Assembly: GCF_014656195.1 (NCBI RefSeq)
Contig: NZ_BNBY01000008.1
Coordinates: 62,001 to 126,000, forward strand
Reading direction: 5' to 3'
DNA from: Kitasatospora xanthocidica
Lineage (GTDB): Bacteria > Actinomycetota > Actinomycetes > Streptomycetales > Streptomycetaceae
Length of the DNA stretch: 64,000 bases
The notes under the pieces were generated by a model. The model did no database searches. It was given only the letters and a program-made list of their open reading frames with translations, and was not told where the DNA came from. Position 1 is the first letter of the stretch. Each line of letters opens with the position of its first letter. The position numbers were made by a program, and so were the translations under genes. Below, one piece after another: positions 29,314 to 37,282 of this stretch.

Positions 29314-29930
29314 GGAAGCCCGTGGGCTAGCCGGCGCCTGCCGCCTGCCGCCGCGCGTCCGGATCGCGTCCGTACGTCGAGGGAGCCCGGGGTCGAACAC
29401 CCGGGGCGGTCCGGCGTGCCCGGACGCGAATTCCGGTGCCGTATCGCGGACCCGCCCGGGGCGATGGGCGGAACGCGTGGAGACCGGGCCGTGCGGCTCA
29501 TGGAAATGCCACCGGTCACCCTGTCGTGGGGTGTGCGGGAAAAGCGCCGGCGTCTCGCCTGAGCGCGAGCCCGGCGTGGCCGTCGACAACCCGTGCGGCC
29601 CGGCCGACGCCCGTGCCGCGCCTGGACCGAGGGCACGGCGGACCCCTCGGACGAGGAGCGGATCGCGGTACCCGTCGAGAAACCGCTGAAATCCCCCGGG
29701 CCCTCCGAACGTACCCGCCGCGACGCCCTCCGGATCGTCCCGGGGCCGGCCCGGTACACGGAACGGGCCGACGGGGCACCGGAATTCGACGACGTATTCC
29801 GAAAACCTTCTCCGGCACCCCCGGGAAGACCGTGGATCCACCGGATCCGCCGTCTCCCGCGAGGCGGCGCCGGCCGTGCCGGGAGTACCGCCCGCCGATG
29901 AGCCGGCCGGCCGCCGCACGAGGGCGCCGC

Positions 29931-29980
29931 GGGTCGCCGGGGTCCGTCGGGGTCCGTCGGGGTCCGTCGGGTTTCGTCGG
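29931..29980. repeat. 10-base tandem repeat
   Basis: Five adjacent 10-base units: GGGTCGCCGG, three exact copies of GGTCCGTCGG, and GTTTCGTCGG. They lie in the non-coding junction. Function unknown. Confidence 0.8.
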
Positions 29981-30110
29981 CCGGGCCGGGCGTCGGCGGG
30001 GCGGGGTGACCGGTGTCGTCCGGAACATCCGGAACGTGTCCGGACGGTGCTTTAACTGCGGTTCATGCGGATGGTGCGGTGGAAACGTGTACGCCGCGGT
30101 GGTGGGGGAA

Positions 30111-30139
30111 TTGCGCTCGATCGGCTCGATGAGTAGGGT
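30111..30139 (+). promoter_or_regulatory. Candidate promoter of the plus-strand cluster operon
   Basis: TTGCGC and TAGGGT are separated by 17 bases, in a locally less GC-rich stretch about 120 bases before the first small gene. It was picked by eye and no other pair in the junction is better spaced. Confidence 0.4.
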
Positions 30140-30260
30140 TTCGCCGAATTCCCGGCCTGCGCACCCTCCATCCGTTCTGCGCCTCCTGGGCCGGGCCCGA
30201 GTGCGCTTCATTCGTCGGGGTCGAGTCCTGGGCCGAACCCTGCGGCGACAAGGAATGCAG

Positions 30261-30563
30261 ATGTATCTGGTGCACGTCTCGCTGGCTGCTCCGGCTGTTC
30301 CGTACGACCCGGTCGATCCGGTGGGGATACGCGGCGCGGTGCTGCGGACGGTGCCGGCGGCCGCGCATGTGACGGCCCGGCTGGACCGGGAGCCGCCGAG
30401 CCTGGTGGTGTTCCTGGTGGGGACCGACGCGGGGCAGGCCGAGGCGGCCACCGCCCGTGGCTGTCTCCGGTTGACGATGCCGGGGGAAGTGCTTGACGGA
30501 TGGTCAATTCTCAACAGTGAGGCGCTGGTCGTGCGGCAGTACTTCGATCGGCTGCTGGACTGA
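30261..30563 (+). CDS. Small hypothetical protein at cluster border
   Basis: 100 residues from ATG 30261 (ATG 30255 is two codons earlier; AAGGA at 30250 fits the later start best). It contains VVFLVGTDAGQAEAATARGC in the middle and ends VVRQYFDRLLD. No transmembrane segment or metal motif is visible. It is same-strand with, and 138 bases before, the N-hydroxylase gene, so it may be the first gene of the operon. Function not recognised; possibly a small accessory or regulatory protein. Confidence 0.6.
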   Translation: MYLVHVSLAAPAVPYDPVDPVGIRGAVLRTVPAAAHVTARLDREPPSLVVFLVGTDAGQAEAATARGCLRLTMPGEVLDGWSILNSEALVVRQYFDRLLD

Positions 30564-30701
30564 TCCGGTTCCTGGCCGATTGCTGCCGTTGCACGGTCCT
30601 GCAGGCCGGAACGGGTGACTGGGGGCGGTCCGGCGCGGAAACATGGCCGGGAGAGAACCGCGGAGCACCGTCCGCGGGTTGCCCGAGACACCTGGGAATC
30701 C

Positions 30702-32102
30702 ATGGACCGCAGTCGCAGCACAGGCCCGTATGACCTGCTCGTGGTGGGGGGAGGCCCGAAAGCCGCAAGTCTGGCGGCGAAAGCGCACTGTCTGAATCGG
30801 CTGGGAATCGCCGAGGTGCGCATTGTGGTGGTCGAATCGGCGGAGATCGCCGCTTCCTGGAGCGGCCGCCACGGAAATACCACCGGTAGTGAATTCCTCG
30901 GCACCCGGCCGGAGAAAGACGTCGGATTTCCGTACCGCAGTTCCCGGCTTTTCGAGGCCGGTGGTGCGGAACTGGACGCCATGATGGCCGGTACCTTCTC
31001 CTGGCAGCGCTTCCTGGTGTCCAGGGGGGAGTTCAGCCGCTGGGTCGACTCCGGCGGGCCGGCCCCCACCCACCGGGTGTTCGCCGAGTACCTGGCGTGG
31101 GTGTTCGACCAGGCCACCGAGGGTGTCGAGGTGGTCCGCGGCCGGGTGACCGGTCTGCACCGGGGGCCGGAGCGGTGGACCGTCGACCACCTGGACGCGG
31201 AGGGCCGGCCGCGGTCGGTCGAGGCGTACGGCGTGGTGCTCACCGGGCCGGGCGAGTCGCGTCCGCTGCCCTGCGACGAGGGCGCCGCGGACCGGGTCGT
31301 CCCCGCCTCGGTGGACCGTTCCACCGTCCGTCCGCTGCTCGGCGGCAGCCGTGAGGTGCTGCTGGTCGGCGCGGGGGAGAGCGCGGCGAGCTTCGCGACC
31401 TACCTGCTCGGCACGCTGGGTGACGCCGTGTCGACGGTCACCATCGCCTCGCCGACCCCGCCGTACAGTCGGGCCGAGTCCTACCTGGAGAACGGGGTCT
31501 ACTCGGAGCCCGAGGCCGCCGGCTGGCAGGAGCTGCCGGAGCCGCTGCGCGAGGAGTTCATCCGGCGCACCGACCGGGGAGTGCTCTCGCCCGGCGTCCT
31601 GGCCGGCCTGGCCGGCGACCCGCGGCTGCGCTTCGAGACCGGCCGGGTGGAGTACATCGGCTCCGGGGCGAACGGCCGGCTCGGAGCCGAGCTGGACGGA
31701 CCGTCCGGCCGCCGCAGGATCGACTGCGACCTGGTGGTGAACTGCATCGGCAGCTCGCCGCTGGCCCAGCTGCGCCTGCTGCTCTCCCCGTCCACCGCGC
31801 GGGAGTTGGCGGCCGACGCCGGGGTCGACCTCGGCGACCAGCGCTCCGTGATGCGCGCCGTGGCCGCCGACCTGGCCGTGGAGGCCCCCGGGCCCCGGCT
31901 GCACGTCCCCGCCCTGGCCGGGCTCGCCCAGGGCCCCGGCTTCGCCAACCTCAGCTGCCTCGGCGCGCTCTCCGACCGCATCCTGCACAGCTACGCACCC
32001 GGCGGCCGCCGGGCGGACGGCGAGCAGCGGACGGCGACCGGCGCGGACGGCGCGAACGCCGCGAGCGACCGGTCCCCCGCGGAGCTCGGCGTCCCCGCCT
32101 GA
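30702..32102 (+). CDS. SidA/IucD-type FAD monooxygenase, predicted lysine N6-hydroxylase
   Basis: 466 residues from ATG 30702. The FAD motif GGGPKAAS is at 16-23 and the NADPH-type motif VGAGESAASFATYL lies midway. The C-terminal LSCLGALSDRIL is typical of siderophore-type N-hydroxylases. These hydroxylate the side-chain amine of lysine or ornithine. The next gene is a MetRS-like hydrazine-synthetase component, and in known hydrazine pathways (s56-p1, triacsin) such an enzyme makes N6-hydroxylysine. The last ~30 residues are low-complexity. It could instead serve a siderophore, but no siderophore synthetase is present. Substrate is inferred. Confidence 0.82.
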   Translation: MDRSRSTGPYDLLVVGGGPKAASLAAKAHCLNRLGIAEVRIVVVESAEIAASWSGRHGNTTGSEFLGTRPEKDVGFPYRSSRLFEAGGAELDAMMAGTFSWQRFLVSRGEFSRWVDSGGPAPTHRVFAEYLAWVFDQATEGVEVVRGRVTGLHRGPERWTVDHLDAEGRPRSVEAYGVVLTGPGESRPLPCDEGAADRVVPASVDRSTVRPLLGGSREVLLVGAGESAASFATYLLGTLGDAVSTVTIASPTPPYSRAESYLENGVYSEPEAAGWQELPEPLREEFIRRTDRGVLSPGVLAGLAGDPRLRFETGRVEYIGSGANGRLGAELDGPSGRRRIDCDLVVNCIGSSPLAQLRLLLSPSTARELAADAGVDLGDQRSVMRAVAADLAVEAPGPRLHVPALAGLAQGPGFANLSCLGALSDRILHSYAPGGRRADGEQRTATGADGANAASDRSPAELGVPA

Positions 32103-32200
32103 GCCGACCGGTGGTTTCGATCCCGGCTCCCACGCGCCCGGTGCCCGGCGGCTCCGCGCCCCGGGCCCGCTGACTCACGTACGACCATTCGAGGAGAACC

Positions 32201-33832
32201 ATGCCCACCGCCGACCCGTCGGCCACCGTCCTGTTCGCACCGAGCAACCCCACCCCTAACGGAGACCTGCACGTCGGTCACCTGGCCGGCCCGTTCGTGG
32301 CGGCCGACGTGGCCCGCCGCTCCCTCGAGTTCCACGGCGGGCAGGGCCGGCTGCTGCTCGGCACCGCCTGGATGAACACCCATGTGATGTTCGCCGCCGA
32401 GCAGGCCGGCGTGCCGTACCTGGAGTACGCGGACCTGCTCGGCGAGCGGATCTGGGAGACCTTCAGGTCGGCCGCCGTCGAGCCGGACGTGGCGCTGCGG
32501 ACCGCCCAGGCGGACCGGATCGGCACGGTGGTGCTGGAGATGCTGCGGCGGGCCACGGAGTCCGGCGCGGTACGGCCGCGCACCCGGCCCGCGCACTACT
32601 GCACGGCCTGCGCGGACTGGCGCTTCCAGGGCTATGTGAGCGGGAGCTGCCCGCACTGCGGCACCGCGGGCGCGGCCGGGATCGACTGCGAGGCCTGCGC
32701 GCTGCACCACGACGACTCCGAACTGATCGGCGGCACCTGCACGGTGTGCGGCGGCGAGACCGAACTGCGGCCGCTGCGGCGGCTCTACCTGCTGCTGGAG
32801 CCCCTGCGCGAGGAGCTGACCGGCTGGCTCGCCGGGGCGCACCTGTCGCCGGCCGCCCGCCGGTACGCCGACCTGGTGCTGGCCCGGGAGCTGCCCGAGG
32901 TGCCGGTCAGCTATGTGTCGGCGCTGGGCATCCCGCTCCCGGAGCTGCCGGTCGATCTGACGGACGGTCAGAGCGTCTACCCCTGCTTCGAGTTGGCCGG
33001 GCGCTACCAGGTGATGGTGGAGCTGGCCCGGGAGTCCGGGGTCGCCCCGGAGGGCTCGCCCTCGGCGATGTTCTTCGGCTTCGACAACGCCTTCGAGCGG
33101 CTGTTCATCCTGCCGGCCGTGCTGCTGGCCGCCGGTACGGGCGTCGCGCCGCTGCCGAGCTACCTGGACATGTCGTACTTCTACCGGCTGGACGGCGCCA
33201 AGTTCTCCACCTCCCGCAACCACCTGGTGTGGGCCCGGGACCTGGTGGCCCGCAGCTGCGCCGACGAGGCCCGGCTGTACACCTCGCTGACCCGCCCGGA
33301 GACCGGCGAGACCGACTTCACCATGGCGGAGTTCCTCGCCTCGCCCGCCCACGGGCTGGCCGGACGGCTGCTGGCCTGGGCCGAGGAGCTCGGCGCCACG
33401 GCACCGGAAACCGACGCCGTGGCAGGGCAGTTCAGCCAGGGGCCGGCCGCGCTGGCGGCGAGCTGCGCCACCTGGGCGCAGGACCTGTGGCGGGCCTACC
33501 GGCTGGAGTCCTTCTCCTGCCGCTCGGCGGCCCACGCGCTGCTGCGGCTGGTCCAGGACGGGCGGTCGGCGCTGACCCTGGCCGCCGCCGCGCCGGAGCG
33601 GGAGGCCGGCGAGTACCGGGTCCTGGCGCTCCAGGTGCTGCGGACGGTCGCGGTGGCCGGCCTGCCCTTCCTGCCGGAGACCTGCGCGGCGCTCCGGCAG
33701 CGGCTCGGCCTGGCGGCGGAGGGCGTGCGCTGGGACGGCACGCTGCTGACCGGCGTCCGGACCGGAGCCACCGTGCCCGGCGACAGCCGGACGGACGGCC
33801 CCGGCACGGCCCGGACGGCGGTCGCCGTATGA
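32201..33832 (+). CDS. Methionyl-tRNA-synthetase-like protein, predicted hydrazine synthetase subunit
   Basis: 543 residues, class I synthetase fold. The HIGH box is HVGH (24-27) after NPTPNGDLH. A MetRS-type zinc knuckle is present with CTAC, CPHCG, CEAC and CTVCGG (about residues 131-187). The KMSKS loop is altered to KFSTS (about 334-338). The helical C-terminal domain is short. In Spb40 and Tri28, a MetRS-like domain fused to a cupin joins N6-hydroxylysine to glycine through an N-N bond. Here the MetRS-like part stands alone, and the cupin is a separate gene 1.3 kb downstream. ATG 32201 follows GAGGAG. The alternative, a resistance MetRS, is less likely given the neighbours. Confidence 0.82.
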   Translation: MPTADPSATVLFAPSNPTPNGDLHVGHLAGPFVAADVARRSLEFHGGQGRLLLGTAWMNTHVMFAAEQAGVPYLEYADLLGERIWETFRSAAVEPDVALRTAQADRIGTVVLEMLRRATESGAVRPRTRPAHYCTACADWRFQGYVSGSCPHCGTAGAAGIDCEACALHHDDSELIGGTCTVCGGETELRPLRRLYLLLEPLREELTGWLAGAHLSPAARRYADLVLARELPEVPVSYVSALGIPLPELPVDLTDGQSVYPCFELAGRYQVMVELARESGVAPEGSPSAMFFGFDNAFERLFILPAVLLAAGTGVAPLPSYLDMSYFYRLDGAKFSTSRNHLVWARDLVARSCADEARLYTSLTRPETGETDFTMAEFLASPAHGLAGRLLAWAEELGATAPETDAVAGQFSQGPAALAASCATWAQDLWRAYRLESFSCRSAAHALLRLVQDGRSALTLAAAAPEREAGEYRVLALQVLRTVAVAGLPFLPETCAALRQRLGLAAEGVRWDGTLLTGVRTGATVPGDSRTDGPGTARTAVAV

Positions 33833-35127
33833 GGTACGCGGTGGTCGGCTGCGGGCCGATGGGGGCCGCGGCCGCCCTGCGGCTCGCCGCGACCGACCCG
33901 GACGCCGAACTGGTCCTGGCCGACCGCGACCCGGAGCGGGTCGAGGAGGTGGCGGCCCGGCTGCGGGCCGGCGCCGGGGTCTCGGTCCGGACGCTGGTCG
34001 GTGACACCGGCGACGCGGAGTTCCAGCGGACGGTGGGCGGCGCGGACGCCGTGGCGGTCGCCCTGCCCTGGGTCGCCGCCCGTCCGCTGCTGGACCGGCT
34101 GGTGGCCTCCGGGACCGCCGCCACCGGTATCGGCCGTCCGCCGGACGACGGGCTCACCGGGCTCGACGAGGCGGCCCGCCGGGGCCGGACCCGGCTGATC
34201 CTGCCGGTCGGCCTGGAGCCCGGCCTGACCGAGATCCTGGCCCGCCGCGCCGCGGCCAGGCTCCGCGCCTGCGAGCAGCTGCGGATCTGGTGCGGCGGCA
34301 TCCCGCTCAACCCCCGTCCGCCCCTCAACCACCTGGCCCTGTACGGGGACCGGCTGACCATCACGCCCCGGGCGACCTGGAGCGTGCGCGGCGGCGCGCT
34401 GGTGCGGGTGCCGCGGTTCGGCGGCCTGGAGTCGGTGCGGGTGGCCGGCCTCGGCACCCTGGAGGCCTACGACGACGGGATGCTGCCGAGCCTGGTCGAC
34501 GACCCGGTGCTGGGACGCGTCCCCGAGGTGAGCCAGAAGACGCTGCGCTGGCCCGGCTACGCGCAGAAGGTCCGGGCCTTCGCCGAGTGCGGACTGCTCG
34601 ACGAGCAGCCGCGCACCGTGGACGACTCGCGGGTGGCGCCGCGCGCGGTCCTCGACGACGTGCTCGCCGAGCACGTCCGCCGCCGGGACGGCGACGTGGA
34701 CGTGACGCTGCTGCACATCCGCGCCACCGGCGGCGGCGACGAGGACTTCGAGACGGCCACCACCACCGTGGTGGACCGGCTGGACACCGACGGCCTCACC
34801 TCGATGGCCCGGCTCACCGGCTTCACCCTGGCCGCCTGCGTCCGGCTGCTCGCCGCCGGACTGCCCACCGAGTACGGCCTGCACACCCCGCAGGAGGTGT
34901 TCGCCGGCCGGCACGGCGACGAGCTGCTGGCGGAGCTGCGGGCCGCCGGCGTGCGGGTCACCGAGCGGGTCACCGCCGGCCGCCGGCCGGCCGAGGAGTC
35001 CCTGCACCACTTCGCCCTGAACCACCCCGATCCGAACCACCCCGACCCGAACCACCCCGATCCGAACCACCCCGACCCGAACCACCCCGACCCGAACCAC
35101 CCCGAACTGATGGAGACCAACGCATGA
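33829..35127 (+). CDS. Saccharopine-dehydrogenase-like NAD(P)-binding protein
   Basis: 432 residues overlapping the MetRS-like gene (ATGA) and the cupin gene (ATGA). The Rossmann motif VVGCGPMGAAAALRLA is at 5-20, and the saccharopine-reductase-type central region has LPVGLEPGLTEILARRAA and GGIPLNPRPPLNH. Saccharopine dehydrogenase cleaves a lysine-N6-linked acid to allysine and glutamate. The analogous lysine-N6-NH-CH2-COOH product of a hydrazine synthetase would give allysine and hydrazinoacetate. That role, replacing the FAD oxidase Spb39, is inferred. The C-terminus is a run of NHPDP repeats (see repeat). Confidence 0.78.
   Translation: MRYAVVGCGPMGAAAALRLAATDPDAELVLADRDPERVEEVAARLRAGAGVSVRTLVGDTGDAEFQRTVGGADAVAVALPWVAARPLLDRLVASGTAATGIGRPPDDGLTGLDEAARRGRTRLILPVGLEPGLTEILARRAAARLRACEQLRIWCGGIPLNPRPPLNHLALYGDRLTITPRATWSVRGGALVRVPRFGGLESVRVAGLGTLEAYDDGMLPSLVDDPVLGRVPEVSQKTLRWPGYAQKVRAFAECGLLDEQPRTVDDSRVAPRAVLDDVLAEHVRRRDGDVDVTLLHIRATGGGDEDFETATTTVVDRLDTDGLTSMARLTGFTLAACVRLLAAGLPTEYGLHTPQEVFAGRHGDELLAELRAAGVRVTERVTAGRRPAEESLHHFALNHPDPNHPDPNHPDPNHPDPNHPDPNHPELMETNA
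35020..35109 (+). repeat. 15-base tandem repeat encoding NHPDP
   Basis: Five exact or one-base-different 15-base units (AACCACCCCGAYCCG) plus a sixth divergent one (NHPEL) encode the end of the saccharopine-dehydrogenase-like protein. Copy number could vary by slippage; the repeat ends just before the overlapping cupin start. Confidence 0.95.
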
Positions 35128-35471
35128 GCGTGACCGAGGAGTTCACCGCCCTGCTGCCCGAGGCGGAGTTCAAGCTGCGCCCCTCGGGCGCCCACCTCGC
35201 GGTGCTGGACCTGCCCGACAGCCCGGAGCCGGTGGCACCGTTCACCTTCGCGCACATCCACGTCCCGCCGGGCGTGACCACGGCCGCGGACTGCCACCCG
35301 GAGCGGGAGGTCTGGTTCGTGCGCAGCGGCTCCGGCGTGCTGTCGGTGGACGGCGTTCCCCGCCGGGTGTCGGCCGGTGAGCACTTCTTCTACGACAGCG
35401 GTCACACCCACCAGCTGCACAACGACGGCGAGGAGCCGATCGAGGTCGTCTCGGTGTGGTGGCTGCCCTGA
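35124..35471 (+). CDS. Stand-alone cupin, predicted hydrazine-synthetase partner
   Basis: 115 residues, a single cupin barrel. Motif 1 reads DCHPEREVWFVRSGSG: the usual HxH is D-C-H, keeping one His and the Glu. Motif 2 has the third His at SGHTHQLHNDG. It starts by ATGA overlap with the preceding gene. In known hydrazine synthetases the cupin is fused N-terminally to the MetRS-like domain and completes N-N bond formation. A split version is inferred from adjacency. Confidence 0.82.
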   Translation: MSVTEEFTALLPEAEFKLRPSGAHLAVLDLPDSPEPVAPFTFAHIHVPPGVTTAADCHPEREVWFVRSGSGVLSVDGVPRRVSAGEHFFYDSGHTHQLHNDGEEPIEVVSVWWLP

Positions 35472-35674
35472 TCAGGCTGCCCTGATCCGGGTGGTCTGCG
35501 CCGCGGGGTGACGCGGCCGGCGGGCGGCATGGTGTTGCCAGGGCAGCACTATGCCGCCCGTTCGTGCAGACAGCGGGGTGCCCGAGCGGCCAGGCTGGTG
35601 AACACAGCCCGGGGCGCGGTGAACGGCCGGCCCGGGCGCACACTCTCCGGTTCCGTCACTCGCAGGAGTCCACC
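35472..35674 (+). other. Short gap before exported peptide gene
   Basis: 203 bases with no gene recognised. CGCAGGAG precedes the peptide gene at its right end. Confidence 0.35.
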
Positions 35675-35842
35675 ATGCAGAAGACCGCCCGCCCGGCCCT
35701 CGTCGTCCTCCTCGCCGTCGTGTGCTCGCTGCTGGGCGCCTCCGTCGTGACCGCCGCCGACGCCGCCGGGCCGGCGCGGGCGGCGGCCGCCGTGACGAAC
35801 ACCGTCACCCCGCAGCCCGGCGACAGCATGGGCTGGGAGTGA
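35675..35842 (+). CDS. Small exported peptide (55 aa)
   Basis: MQKTARPALVVLLAVVCSLL begins a clear signal sequence; cleavage is likely after an Ala in the AADAAGPARAAAA region. The predicted mature end is NTVTPQPGDSMGWE, with Trp-Glu at the C-terminus. GCAGGAG lies 8 bases upstream. It lies between the hydrazine genes and a bidirectional terminator, same strand as the former. It might be a cell-envelope peptide unrelated to the product, or a substrate of the ligase-like enzymes nearby; nothing in the sequence decides this. Confidence 0.6.
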   Translation: MQKTARPALVVLLAVVCSLLGASVVTAADAAGPARAAAAVTNTVTPQPGDSMGWE

Positions 35843-35864
35843 CCTCCGGCAGTACGGATCACGA

Positions 35865-35908
35865 AGAAGCGGTGGGACGGCCCCGATCGGGACCGTCCCA
35901 CCGCTTCT
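35865..35908. terminator. Bidirectional terminator
   Basis: A 16-base perfect stem AGAAGCGGTGGGACGG (35865-35880) pairs with 35893-35908 around a 12-base loop, between convergent genes. Confidence 0.85.
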
Positions 35909-35927
35909 CCGTCGTACGGAGCCGGCG

Positions 35928-37181
35928 TCAGGAGGCGTCGAGGCCCAGTGCGGCGACCCGGGCCCGGGCGCTGCGGTCCTGGATGGCCAGCAGCTCGGCA
36001 CAGGGGTCGGCGGCCTCCTCCGGCAGGGTGAAGTAGGCGCGGCGCGGCACCAGTTCGCAGCCCCGGACGTGCTTGGCCTCGGTGGTGCCCAGCCCGTAGT
36101 GGATGCGGCGGATGCCGTTGCGGGCGGCCCACTCCAGGGTGTCGTAGTAGACCAGGTTGAAGTAGCAGTACGTGCCGTCCACGGCCGCGTAGTCGAAGCC
36201 GGCCGAGCGGGTGTAGAGCACGTCGCCGGCCCGGAAGGCGAGCAGGTAGCCCACCACCCGGCCGTCCCGGACGCTGCTGAGGACGGTGAGGCGCTCCCCG
36301 AGGGTGTCGCGCAGCGCGGCGAACTCGCGGCGGGCCCAGCTCTCCCCGGCGGCGTGGCCGTACTTGGCCCGCAGGGCGACGCGCAGCGCGAGGTGCTGCT
36401 CGCCGAGCGCGTCGGGGCCCTCGGCGGCCGTGGTGTGCAGGCCGGCCGCCCGGTACGCCTGCATCTCCTTGCGGAGCTTGCTGCGGCGGGCGCTGGGGAA
36501 GCGCGCCAGGTAGCCGTCGAGTCCGTTCTCGGGCACGTCGAGGACCGCCTCCGCGCCGAACAGCGCCCGGACGGCACCGGTCGCGGCGGCGTGGTCGCGG
36601 CCGGCGGCGTCCTCGGCCGGGTCCAGGTAGAGCAGGGAGTGTCCGGCGCAGCCGAGTTCGGCGGCGGTGGCGCGGGCCAGCCGGTCCAGGGCGGGCACCA
36701 GGGGCGCGGTGTCCGCCGGGCTCGCGGCGTCGAAGGGCCGCAGGCCCAGCGAGGAGCCGAAGACGCCGACGGTCAGCCAGGGGTACAGCGTGCCGCGGAC
36801 CTCGGCGACCCGCGGTGCGAGGTGTCCGGCGCGGGCGGTGTCCTGCTCGGTGGCGGCCGGCGGGTGGCCGATCGCGGAGAAGTCGCCGATGATCCGGGGC
36901 CCGTTGTAGAAGAGCAGCTGTTCGGGGCCCCGGATGAGCAGGGAGGGGGCGACGGCGAGCGGCCGGCCGGTGTCGGCCCGGTTGATCAGGAGGTAGAGGA
37001 TCTCGTGGTCGTCGTCGGCCTCGACGAACCGCCACCAGTCGGCGCTGGCCCAGACCGGTTCGCCGGGCAGGTCGGTCAGCCCGGCCCGGCGCAGATCGGC
37101 GACCGAGCCGACGACGGTGCCGGTCAGGCCGTCGCCGAGCGGGCAGGACCAGCCGGTCAGGCCGTCGACGGGTGCGTGCAT
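35928..37181 (-). CDS. FemAB-like (GNAT-fold) transferase
   Basis: 417 residues from ATG 37181. The C-terminal GNAT-like half has FPSARRSKLRKEMQAYRAAG, VVGYLLAFRAGDVLYTRSAG and YFNLVYYDTLEWAARNGIRR, as in the FemAB-like 'peptidogalycan' family (Pfam PF04339-type). Members transfer an acyl or aminoacyl group, sometimes from aminoacyl-tRNA. In this cluster it could cap an amine with an amino acid; leucyl-negamycin-type products would fit, but that is conjecture. It lies alone on the minus strand, 101 bases after the ATP-grasp gene, with a hairpin between. Confidence 0.75.
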   Translation of the reverse strand: MHAPVDGLTGWSCPLGDGLTGTVVGSVADLRRAGLTDLPGEPVWASADWWRFVEADDDHEILYLLINRADTGRPLAVAPSLLIRGPEQLLFYNGPRIIGDFSAIGHPPAATEQDTARAGHLAPRVAEVRGTLYPWLTVGVFGSSLGLRPFDAASPADTAPLVPALDRLARATAAELGCAGHSLLYLDPAEDAAGRDHAAATGAVRALFGAEAVLDVPENGLDGYLARFPSARRSKLRKEMQAYRAAGLHTTAAEGPDALGEQHLALRVALRAKYGHAAGESWARREFAALRDTLGERLTVLSSVRDGRVVGYLLAFRAGDVLYTRSAGFDYAAVDGTYCYFNLVYYDTLEWAARNGIRRIHYGLGTTEAKHVRGCELVPRRAYFTLPEEAADPCAELLAIQDRSARARVAALGLDAS

Positions 37182-37203
37182 GGTTGTTCTCCCAACAGAA
37201 CGG

Positions 37204-37238
37204 CGACGGTGGCCCCGTGGGTCGCGGGGCCACCGTCG
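37204..37238 (-). terminator. Hairpin after the minus-strand ATP-grasp gene
   Basis: A 14-base perfect stem (37204-37217 with 37225-37238), seven-base loop, sits between two minus-strand genes. It may end most ATP-grasp transcripts, leaving the FemAB-like gene less expressed. No T tract. Confidence 0.6.
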
Positions 37239-37282
37239 GAGGCGGGTGCCGAGGGGGACGTACGGCGGTGGGTGGGGCCTGC

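Larger units (their letters stand above)
29314..30260 (+). other. Non-coding junction between housekeeping block and gene cluster
   Basis: About 950 bases with no frame that has both streptomycete codon bias and family similarity. It holds a 10-base tandem repeat (29931-29980). TTGCGC - 17 bases - TAGGGT (30111-30139) would make a promoter with a leader of about 115 bases for the first cluster gene. The third-position GC contrast typical of genes is lost here. I see no tRNA or attachment site. Confidence 0.5.

Noticed and set aside
29931..29980. CRISPR array
   Set aside because: The 10-base tandem units have no spacers; simple repeat only.
29436..30563. A longer reading of the small cluster-border protein (375 codons)
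   Set aside because: Codon bias and family-like sequence appear only from about 30255; the upstream part is non-coding.
32201..33832. A second housekeeping or resistance methionyl-tRNA synthetase
   Set aside because: The KMSKS loop is altered, the C-terminal part is short, and coupling with a dehydrogenase-like protein and cupin fits hydrazine synthesis better; not fully excluded.
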